NCBI GenBank assembly: GCA_047971685.1
Contig: JBKDZW010000144.1
Span: 1-39,416 of the forward strand
DNA from: JAJXWB01 sp047971685
GTDB taxonomy: Bacteria > Pseudomonadota > Alphaproteobacteria > Rhizobiales > Beijerinckiaceae
DNA length: 39,416 nucleotides
Direction: 5' to 3'
Below, piece after piece: positions 1 to 6,607 of the stretch (position 1 is its first letter; each line of letters starts with the position of its first letter). The notes under the pieces are model-generated. The model had not been told where the DNA came from. It did not search any database and saw only the letters and a program-made list of their open reading frames with translations. A program made the translations under genes and the position numbers.

Positions 1-1
1 T

Positions 2-1009
2 CTGCCCAAGGGGCAATTGCTCGCCTATATCGACGCGATCATGCGCGTCTATAATTCGGAAGGGCGGCGCGACAACAAGTTCAAGGCGCGCATCAAGATA
101 TTGGTGCACGAAACCGGCCTCGATGCGTTCCGCGACAAGGTGGAGGCGGAATTCGCGCAGGGGCCGGACTGGTCGGCGGACGAAAGTTACGAGCTTGCGC
201 GCATTGCGCCGGGCTTTGCGACTATCGCTTACAAAAAACTCCCCGCCTTCTCGGAAAAATTCGAGGCGGCAAAACGCGCCAATCCCGCCTTTGCGCAATG
301 GGCCGACAACGCCCTGTTCCCGCATCGCGTGGACGGTTACGGCGCCGTCACCATCGCGCTGAAGCCGGTCGGCGGCGTGCCCGGCGACATGACCTCTGCG
401 CAGATGCGCGGCTTCGCCGATCTCGCAGAGCGTTTCTCGCACGACGAGATTCGCGTGACGCATGCGCAAAACCTCGTCCTGCCGCATGTCGCGCTCGACG
501 ATCTCTTCGCGCTCTGGGGCGCGCTTGGCCAACTCGAACTCGCCAATGCCAATGTCGGCCTTGTCACCGACATCATCGCCTGCCCCGGCCTCGATTATTG
601 CGCTCTGGCGACCGCACGCTCCATTCCGATCGCCCAGGCGATCACGCAGCGCTTCGCCGATCCCGCGCGCCAGCGCGAGATCGGGCCGTTGCAGATCAAG
701 ATTTCAGGCTGCATCAACGCCTGCGGCCATCATCACGTCGGCAATATCGGCATTCTCGGGCTGGAGAAGCGCGGCCAGGAATCCTATCAGGTGACGCTTG
801 GCGGCGACGCCACGGAAAAGATGGCGATCGGCGATCTGCTGGGGCCGGGCCTGACGGCCGACCAGACGCCGGACGCCATCGAGCGCATTGTCGACCTCTA
901 TCTCGCCAAGCGCCAGGAAGGCGAGACCTTCGTCGAATGCGTGAAGCGCCTCGGCGCCGCGCCCTTCAAAGCCGCCTTTCTCTCGGGAGCGCAAAATGAA
1001 GCTGCTTGA
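2..1009 (+). CDS. cysI: Nitrite/sulfite reductase, siroheme [4Fe-4S] hemoprotein (3' part)
   Basis: The open frame runs off the left edge, so only the C-terminal 335 residues are visible. The protein is the ferredoxin/NADPH-type sulfite (or nitrite) reductase that reduces sulfite to sulfide by six electrons in the cytoplasm. The cluster/siroheme ligands are visible as C-x5-C (CPGLDYC, near base 589) and C-x3-C (CINAC, near base 715) followed by GHHHVGNIGILG, the usual C-terminal half of this family. The gene overlaps the DUF934 gene by 14 nt and leads an APS-reduction operon, which favours sulfite over nitrite as substrate. The N-terminal half and the true start lie outside the window. The symbol rests on operon context; the alternative is an assimilatory nitrite reductase paralogue. 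Confidence 0.93.
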   Translation: MPKGQLLAYIDAIMRVYNSEGRRDNKFKARIKILVHETGLDAFRDKVEAEFAQGPDWSADESYELARIAPGFATIAYKKLPAFSEKFEAAKRANPAFAQWADNALFPHRVDGYGAVTIALKPVGGVPGDMTSAQMRGFADLAERFSHDEIRVTHAQNLVLPHVALDDLFALWGALGQLELANANVGLVTDIIACPGLDYCALATARSIPIAQAITQRFADPARQREIGPLQIKISGCINACGHHHVGNIGILGLEKRGQESYQVTLGGDATEKMAIGDLLGPGLTADQTPDAIERIVDLYLAKRQEGETFVECVKRLGAAPFKAAFLSGAQNEAA

Positions 1010-1490
1010 CGCAAAGGGCTATCGCAAGGACGATTTTTCGCGCGAGGGCGCAGCGGACGCGCTCATCGCGCCGCTGGCCGATCTCCAGACGGCGCTCGCC
1101 GGGCGGGACAACCGCCCGCTTGGCGTGGACATTCCCAACAACAGCGAGATCGAGCGTCTCGCGCCGCTGTTCGACCGGCTTGCGCTGATTTCGATCGTCT
1201 TTCCATCGTCTGCCGACGGGCGCGGGTTCTCGCTTGCCAGAAAACTGCGCCGCGCCGGGTTTACGGGGCGCCTGCGCGCGAGCGGACCGCTCATTCCCGA
1301 CCAGGGCGCCTATGCCCTTGCGTGCGGCTTCGACGAGATCGAACTGCCCGATACGAGCGCTGCGCGCCAGACAGAAGCGCAATGGACGAAGGCGTTCGGC
1401 GCCATGGCCAACGCCTATCAGCCGGGCTATGCGCGTCCCGCAAGCGTTATGGAGCGCCGCCGTGCGGCGCGCGAGGGCGCAGCGTCATGA
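996..1490 (+). CDS. DUF934 family protein, sulfur-assimilation partner
   Basis: This 164-residue soluble protein starts inside the end of the sulfite reductase gene and ends in an ATGA overlap with cysH, so the three are translationally coupled. The sequence has the family's typical core (PLGVDIPNN, a central RLALISIVFPSSADGRGFS segment, then LRASGPLIPDQG and CGFDEIELP). Known: DUF934 proteins are regularly encoded next to sulfite reductase and APS reductase in proteobacteria and have been proposed to assist electron delivery to sulfite reductase. No cofactor-binding cysteine pattern is visible. The role in sulfite reduction is inferred from its neighbours. Confidence 0.88.
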   Translation: MKLLDAKGYRKDDFSREGAADALIAPLADLQTALAGRDNRPLGVDIPNNSEIERLAPLFDRLALISIVFPSSADGRGFSLARKLRRAGFTGRLRASGPLIPDQGAYALACGFDEIELPDTSAARQTEAQWTKAFGAMANAYQPGYARPASVMERRRAAREGAAS

Positions 1491-2251
1491 CCGACAACGT
1501 CATGACCGACATCGCCGCACTGGAGCGCGCCTTCGCCGGGCGCTCGCCGCTCGAACGTCTGAAGGAATTGCGGGCGCAGGTCGAGGGCCGCATCGTCTTT
1601 ACGACGAGCCTTGGCCTTGAAGACCAGCTTCTGACCGACCTGATCTTCGCCAACGATCTCGACATCGAAGTCGTCACGCTCGATACGGGGCGGTTGTTTC
1701 CTGAGACTTACAAGCTCTGGTCGGACACGGAGCTCAAATACGGCAAGCGCATCCGCGCCTGTTATCCCGAGACGAAAGCGCTGGAGGCGCTGATCGCCGA
1801 TCAGGGCATCGACGGTTTCTATTTCAGCCCCGACATGCGCAAGGCCTGTTGCGGCGTGCGCAAGGTGGAGCCGCTCAAGCGCGCGCTTGCCGGCGCCGGC
1901 GCCTGGGTGACGGGCCTGCGCGCCGATCAATCCGCCAATCGCGCTTCGACTGCATTCATCGCCTTCGATTCCAGCTTCGGCCTCCTCAAGGCAAGCCCGC
2001 TTGCCGATCTTTCGCGCGAGGCCATTGTGGCGGAAACGCAGGCGCGGAACATTCCAGTCAACGCGCTGCACTCCCAGGGCTTTCCCTCCATTGGCTGCGC
2101 GCCCTGTACGCGCGCGATCGCCGCAAACGAGGACGAGCGCGCGGGACGCTGGTGGTGGGAGCAGGACAACAGCAGGGAATGCGGACTGCATGTGACAGGC
2201 AACGGCAAGACCGCGCCAGAACCTGCGCTTCGCACTGGAGAAAACACATGA
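1487..2251 (+). CDS. cysH: Assimilatory (phospho)adenylyl-sulfate reductase, Fe-S type
   Basis: This 254-residue enzyme reduces APS (or PAPS) to sulfite with thioredoxin/glutaredoxin electrons. The PAPS-reductase PP-loop-like N-terminus is visible (FTTSLGLEDQLL, about residue 38). Cysteine pairs ACCGVRKVEPL and GCAPCTRA match the CC...CxxC pattern that holds a [4Fe-4S] cluster in APS-specific bacterial enzymes; enzymes restricted to PAPS lack it. The C-terminal SRECGLH carries the catalytic cysteine. ATG 1487 overlaps the DUF934 stop (ATGA); an alternative in-frame ATG at 1502 gives MTDIAALERAF. The stop overlaps the cysD start in another ATGA. No APS kinase gene is seen in the operon, which fits direct APS reduction. 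Confidence 0.93.
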   Translation: MTDNVMTDIAALERAFAGRSPLERLKELRAQVEGRIVFTTSLGLEDQLLTDLIFANDLDIEVVTLDTGRLFPETYKLWSDTELKYGKRIRACYPETKALEALIADQGIDGFYFSPDMRKACCGVRKVEPLKRALAGAGAWVTGLRADQSANRASTAFIAFDSSFGLLKASPLADLSREAIVAETQARNIPVNALHSQGFPSIGCAPCTRAIAANEDERAGRWWWEQDNSRECGLHVTGNGKTAPEPALRTGENT

Positions 2252-3150
2252 ACCGTCCGACGCATTTGCAGGCGCTCGAGGCCGAATCCATTTTCATTCT
2301 GCGCGAGGTGGCCGCCACCTGCGAGCGCCCCGTTCTGCTCTATTCCATAGGCAAGGATTCGGCGGTTCTGCTGCATCTGGCCATGAAGGCCTTTGCGCCG
2401 GGAAAACCGCCCTTCCCGCTTCTGCATGTCGATACCGGCTGGAAATTCCGGGAAATGATCTCCTTCCGCGACGAGACGGTCAAACGCCTCGGCCTCGAAT
2501 TGCTGGTGCACATAAACCCGGAGGGGGTCGCTGCCGGAATCAATCCCATCGCCTCGGGTTCGACTGTGCATACCGACGTGATGAAGACGCAAGGGTTGAA
2601 GCAGGCGCTCGACAAATACGGGTTCGACGCGGCTTTCGGCGGCGCGCGGCGCGACGAGGAAAAGAGCCGCGCCAAGGAGCGCATCTTTTCGCTGCGCACG
2701 GCCGACCATCGCTGGGATCCCAAGGCGCAACGGCCCGAACCGTGGCGCGCTTTCAACACGCGCAAACGCAAGGGCGAGAGTTTCCGCGTGTTTCCGCTGT
2801 CCAACTGGACGGAGGCCGATGTGTGGGATTACATCGCGCTCGAACAAATCCCCGTCGTGCCGCTCTATTTCGCCAAGCGCCGTCCCGTGGTCGAGCGCAA
2901 TGGCGCGCTCATTATGCGCGACGACGAACGCCTGCCGCTGCTGCCGGGCGAAACCGCGCAGACGAAGATGGTGCGCTTCCGGACGCTCGGCTGCTATCCG
3001 CTGACCGGCGCGGTCGAGAGCGCGGCCGCCTCATTGCCCGAGATCATTGCGGAAATGCGCGCCTCGCGCTCCTCCGAACGCCAGGGCCGCGTGATCGACC
3101 ATGACGGCGCAAGTTCGATGGAACTGAAGAAGCAGGAAGGCTATTTCTGA
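2248..3150 (+). CDS. cysD: Sulfate adenylyltransferase subunit 2
   Basis: The 300-residue small subunit of ATP sulfurylase makes APS from sulfate and ATP together with CysN. The ATP-PPase P-loop reads LLYSIGKDSAVLLHL (about residues 31-45), followed by the family blocks LHVDTGWKF, AFGGARRDEEKSRAKERIFS and PLSNWTEADVWDYI, and the usual C-terminal GRVIDHDGASSMELKKQEGYF. Length is normal for CysD. The start overlaps cysH by 4 nt, and the stop shares one base with the cysN start. The subunits are therefore likely made stoichiometrically. Confidence 0.96.
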   Translation: MNRPTHLQALEAESIFILREVAATCERPVLLYSIGKDSAVLLHLAMKAFAPGKPPFPLLHVDTGWKFREMISFRDETVKRLGLELLVHINPEGVAAGINPIASGSTVHTDVMKTQGLKQALDKYGFDAAFGGARRDEEKSRAKERIFSLRTADHRWDPKAQRPEPWRAFNTRKRKGESFRVFPLSNWTEADVWDYIALEQIPVVPLYFAKRRPVVERNGALIMRDDERLPLLPGETAQTKMVRFRTLGCYPLTGAVESAAASLPEIIAEMRASRSSERQGRVIDHDGASSMELKKQEGYF

Positions 3151-4778
3151 TGCGCGCCAATCTCAAGGTCGTCGAAACCGCCGACGCGCGCGACGACCAG
3201 ACCCCGGCGCCGATCGCTGCGCCGCAACGCTCGCTTCTGCGCTTCATCACCTGCGGCTCCGTCGACGACGGCAAATCCACCCTGCTCGGCCGTATCCTGT
3301 TCGAGACGGGCGCGGTCTTTGAAGACCAGATGGAAGCGCTCAACCGCGACAGCGCGCGCTTCGGCACGACCGGCGCCGATCTCGATTTCGCGCTGCTGGT
3401 CGACGGCCTGTCCGCCGAACGCGAACAGGGCATCACCATAGATGTCGCCTATCGCTATTTCTCGTCCGCCAAACGCGCCTTCATCGCCGCCGACACGCCC
3501 GGCCACGAGCAATACACGCGCAACATGGCGACCGGCGCATCGACCGCCGATGTCGCGATCATTCTGGTCGATGCGCGCAAGGGCCTGCTGCCGCAGACGC
3601 GCCGCCATTCCTACATCGTCTCCATGCTCGGCGTGCGCCGCGTGATCGTGGCGGTCAACAAGATAGATCACGTTGGCTACGACGAAGACGTCTTCTGCAA
3701 GATCGAACGGGATTATCGCGCGCTTGCAGCGCAACTCGGCTTCATCGAGACGCATATCGTTCCCGTTTCCGCGCGTTACGGCGACAATGTCGTCAATGTC
3801 TCCGACAAGACGCCGTGGCGCGCCGGGCCGTCGCTGCTCGCCCTTCTCGAGACGATCGAGGCTGCGCCTGCAAGCGATTCCGAATTCCGCTTTCCCGTGC
3901 AATGGGTCAACCGGCCGAACCTCGATTTCCGCGGCTTCTCGGGCACGCTGGCGTCCGGCGAAATCGCCGTCGGCGAGGCCGTCGCAGTCCTGCCGCGCGG
4001 CCGGACGACCAGAATTTCCGGCATTCTGGGACCATCAGGCCCTCAGGAGCGCGCAGGAGCCGGCGAATCCATCACGCTCACGCTCGCCGACGAGATCGAC
4101 GTTTCCCGCGGCGACGTGATCGTTCGGGCCAATTCCTCCATAAGGCCGCGCCGCCAGATCGAGGCGCGGATTCTCGCCGTCACCGAGACGCCCGTTGCGC
4201 CCGGACGCAATTATCTCGTCAAGGTCGGCACGGCGGTTGCGGCGGCGCGGATAACGAGGCTTCATCACGCCATCGACGTTCACTCCTATCAGCCGGTTCC
4301 CGCAACCGCCCTGCCGATGAACGGCATCGGCCTCGTCTCCCTGCGTTTCGAGACGGATCTGACAACCGCCGATTATGCGGCGGCGCAAGCGCTTGGCGGC
4401 CTGCTGCTGATCGACCCGCACAGCAACGACACGGTTGCGCTTGGCGTGGTCGAACCGGATGCGGGCCTTGCGGACGCAGCGCCCGCGCCCGCAAGACCCG
4501 CGCTTGCCGCGCTGTCGCGGCTCGGCGTTCTTCCGCCGGACGCCACGCCCGACGATGCGCGCCGCCGCGCGCTGGAGCTGGCGGCCGGCGCCGTTCTGAC
4601 GGGCGTCATCGTTTTTGCGCTGACGGGACGCACAGCGTTTGCGCTTGCAGGCCTTGCCGCAGATGTCATTCTGCGGCCGGCGCTCGCGGTCGTCCTTGCC
4701 CGTGCGCAATCCTGGTCGGCGGCGCGACGGCGCGCCAGGGACGAAAACGAACTGACGATCGACGGCGGCGGCATCTGA
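3150..4778 (+). CDS. cysN: Sulfate adenylyltransferase subunit 1 (GTPase) with hydrophobic C-terminal extension
   Basis: This is the regulatory GTPase subunit of ATP sulfurylase, 542 residues, starting one base before the end of cysD. Elongation-factor-like motifs are clear: G1 GSVDDGKST (about residue 35), the switch segment AEREQGITIDVAYRYF, G3 DTPGHEQYTRNMATGAS and G4 NKIDHVGYDEDVF, followed by two beta-barrel domains. CysN alone is usually about 470 residues. Here about 90 more residues follow. They are not an APS kinase (no second P-loop) but contain a hydrophobic stretch (about residues 470-520; AVLTGVIVFALTGRTAFALAG) and a charged tail. This looks like a DUF2061-type membrane segment fused to CysN, which could tether ATP sulfurylase to the membrane; that is inference. 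Confidence 0.94.
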   Translation: MRANLKVVETADARDDQTPAPIAAPQRSLLRFITCGSVDDGKSTLLGRILFETGAVFEDQMEALNRDSARFGTTGADLDFALLVDGLSAEREQGITIDVAYRYFSSAKRAFIAADTPGHEQYTRNMATGASTADVAIILVDARKGLLPQTRRHSYIVSMLGVRRVIVAVNKIDHVGYDEDVFCKIERDYRALAAQLGFIETHIVPVSARYGDNVVNVSDKTPWRAGPSLLALLETIEAAPASDSEFRFPVQWVNRPNLDFRGFSGTLASGEIAVGEAVAVLPRGRTTRISGILGPSGPQERAGAGESITLTLADEIDVSRGDVIVRANSSIRPRRQIEARILAVTETPVAPGRNYLVKVGTAVAAARITRLHHAIDVHSYQPVPATALPMNGIGLVSLRFETDLTTADYAAAQALGGLLLIDPHSNDTVALGVVEPDAGLADAAPAPARPALAALSRLGVLPPDATPDDARRRALELAAGAVLTGVIVFALTGRTAFALAGLAADVILRPALAVVLARAQSWSAARRRARDENELTIDGGGI

Positions 4779-4809
4779 CGGCGCGCGCGCCGCGCCTTTG
4801 GGATATCCG

Positions 4810-5583
4810 ATGATAGATCCGCTCTACACCCTGTCCGGCGCCGCCGTCGGCCTGATCGTCGGCCTGACGGGCGTTGGCGGCGGTTCGCTGATGACGCCGC
4901 TGCTCGTCCTGCTGTTTGGCGTGCATCCTGCGACCGCCGTCGGCACGGACCTGCTCTATGCGGCCATCACCAAGGGCGTGGGCACGCTCGTGCATGGCGC
5001 GCGCAGCAATGTGGACTGGCGGATCGTGCGCCTGCTGGCGAGCGGAAGCGCGCCGGCCTCGATCGTCACGCTCATCGCCATGTCGCGATTGAACGTAAGC
5101 TCGGACGAAGTGACGGGGTTTATCGGCGCTGCGCTCGGCGTCGCGCTGCTTCTGACGGCGCTCTCCATCCTGTTTCGCCCGTGGCTGCTGGGGCTGCGTG
5201 GCGAGCGGCCGCCGATGCCGCAACATCGGCTTGATTGGACGACATTTTTCGTCGGCGTCGTTCTCGGCGTCCTCGTCGCCGCCTCCTCGGTGGGGGCAGG
5301 CGCGCTCGGCGTCACCGTTCTGCTTCTGCTTTATCCCGCCATTCCCGTCGTGCGCATCGTCGGCACGGACATTGCGCATGCGGTGCCCCTCACCTTTGTC
5401 GCCGGCGCCGGCCATTGGCTGATCGGCTCGGTCGATCTTGCCATGCTGGCCTCCCTGCTCATCGGCTCCATTCCCGGCATCATCGTCGGCAGCCATCTCG
5501 CGCCGCATGTGCCCGAACGGCTCCTGCGCCTGCTTCTGGCCGCGATCCTGGTGTTCGTCGGCTTCAAGATGCTGTCTCTCTAG
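4810..5583 (+). CDS. TauE/SafE (TSUP) family sulfite/sulfonate-type permease
   Basis: This 257-residue membrane protein has about eight hydrophobic segments and the duplicated TSUP signature: GLTGVGGGSLMTPLLVLLFG near the N-terminus and a second half with VGAGALGVTVLLLLYPAIPVVRIVGTDIAHAVPLTF. TSUP proteins move sulfur oxyanions or sulfonates across the cytoplasmic membrane. It follows cysN by 31 bp in the same direction, so it probably belongs to the sulfur operon and either exports excess sulfite or imports a sulfur source; direction of transport cannot be read from sequence. An upstream TTG at 4798 is in frame, but ATG 4810 (MIDPLYTL) gives a normal N-terminus. Confidence 0.88.
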   Translation: MIDPLYTLSGAAVGLIVGLTGVGGGSLMTPLLVLLFGVHPATAVGTDLLYAAITKGVGTLVHGARSNVDWRIVRLLASGSAPASIVTLIAMSRLNVSSDEVTGFIGAALGVALLLTALSILFRPWLLGLRGERPPMPQHRLDWTTFFVGVVLGVLVAASSVGAGALGVTVLLLLYPAIPVVRIVGTDIAHAVPLTFVAGAGHWLIGSVDLAMLASLLIGSIPGIIVGSHLAPHVPERLLRLLLAAILVFVGFKMLSL

Positions 5584-5603
5584 GGTCTTGCTCTCTAGGG
5601 TCT
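5576..5603. repeat. 13-bp direct repeat over the permease stop codon
   Basis: CTCTCTAGGGTCT occurs twice, at 5576-5588 and 5591-5603 (period 15). The first copy contains the TAG stop of the permease gene. This looks like a small slippage duplication, and no function is suggested. Confidence 0.6.
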
Positions 5604-5667
5604 AGTTTTGGCGCTTGCGGCGGCCTCGTGCTAAGCTGCTCCGGGAATTGTCGCAAACAGGTCAAGC

Positions 5668-6369
5668 ATGGCTCTCCTCGACTATCCTGCGCCGCGCCCA
5701 CCTTCGGTCGACAAGGTGGCCATTCTTCGCCAGCACATATTGTTTTGCGATCTCGACCCGGAATTCTGCGCGCAGATCGCCGCCTTCACAAAGATCAAGG
5801 AATTCAAGCGCGACGCCACGATCTTCGCCAAGGGCGATCCCGGCTATTGCCTGTTCGCCATCGTGCGCGGCCGCGTTCTGGTCACGACATCCTCGAGCGA
5901 AGGCAAATGCGCGGTTCTCAACCAGTTCGAGGCGGGCGAAATTTTCGGCGAGATCGCGCTGCTCGACGGCCGCATGCGGACCGGCGACGCCACAGCGCTC
6001 TGCGATTGCACCCTTCTGGCGCTCGAGCGGCGCGACTTCATTCCGGTCCTGGAGAAAAAGCCGGAAATTGCGCTGAAACTGCTGGAGATCATGTCAGGGC
6101 GCCTGCGCCGCACGACGGAGCAGGTCGAAGAACTCCTGTTTCTGGATCTGCGGGGCCGGCTCGCCAAAACGCTTCTGCGCCTGACGGGCGGGCAGCCCGG
6201 CGGCTCCATCGAATTGTCGCAAAGCGAACTTTCCCAGCGCATCGGCATGTCGCGCGAGATGATCAACCGGCAATTGCAGGTCTGGGCGCGCGAGAGCGTG
6301 ATCGTTCTGGCGCGCCGGCGCCTGACCGTTCTTTGTCCCGAAACGCTCGAAGAAATTGCGACGCGCTGA
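5668..6369 (+). CDS. Crp/Fnr family transcriptional regulator
   Basis: This 233-residue regulator has an N-terminal cyclic-nucleotide-binding fold (about residues 20-140) and a C-terminal winged helix. The phosphate-binding cassette region reads FGEIALLDGRMRTGDATAL, which keeps the Glu and an Arg-Thr pair comparable to the cAMP contacts of Crp. The helix-turn-helix is SQSELSQRIGMSREMINRQL (about residues 182-201). Several cysteines occur, but not in the spaced N-terminal cluster of FNR, so oxygen sensing through an Fe-S cluster is not supported. It stands alone between the permease and the large multidomain gene, 238 bp upstream of the latter. A class III cyclase lies nearby (14306, minus), making a cAMP link plausible. 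Confidence 0.92.
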   Translation: MALLDYPAPRPPSVDKVAILRQHILFCDLDPEFCAQIAAFTKIKEFKRDATIFAKGDPGYCLFAIVRGRVLVTTSSSEGKCAVLNQFEAGEIFGEIALLDGRMRTGDATALCDCTLLALERRDFIPVLEKKPEIALKLLEIMSGRLRRTTEQVEELLFLDLRGRLAKTLLRLTGGQPGGSIELSQSELSQRIGMSREMINRQLQVWARESVIVLARRRLTVLCPETLEEIATR

Positions 6370-6540
6370 AGCGCGACAGCGCATTCGCGATACGCAATCC
6401 ATGAGCCTGATCGACGCGGCCCAATAGCCTGACCCATGCGGTCGTGCGGCAAACGGCGCCGTATATCGCCCGACAGTGATCCGCCTCACAACGGATACGG
6501 CGGTTTCCAAGGCAATATTCCATCGACGAAACCATTTGAG

Positions 6541-6564
6541 GCGCGATCGGGCCGATGATCGCGC
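6541..6564. promoter_or_regulatory. Inverted repeat upstream of the multidomain haem protein gene
   Basis: Perfect 8-bp arms GCGCGATC (6541-6548) and GATCGCGC (6557-6564) are separated by GGGCCGAT. The element ends 43 bp before the chosen start codon. It could be a regulator-binding site or a leader hairpin. It does not resemble the TTGAT-N4-ATCAA type of FNR site. High GC makes chance symmetry possible. Confidence 0.3.
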
Positions 6565-6596
6565 GCACGTTTTTTGAATGCCCCGATACATTTTCC

Positions 6597-6601
6597 GGAG
6601 G
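6597..6601 (+). promoter_or_regulatory. Ribosome binding site fixing the start of the multidomain gene
   Basis: GGAGG lies 6 nt upstream of ATG 6608. The earlier in-frame ATG at 6578 has no purine-rich element in front of it, so 6608 is the better start. Confidence 0.75.
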
Positions 6602-6607
6602 AACGGC

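Noticed and set aside
4488..4778. APS kinase domain at the end of CysN
   Set aside because: No second P-loop is present; the tail is hydrophobic.
5668..6369. FNR-type Fe-S oxygen sensor
   Set aside because: The cysteines do not form the N-terminal cluster-binding pattern; the protein looks cAMP-receptor-like.
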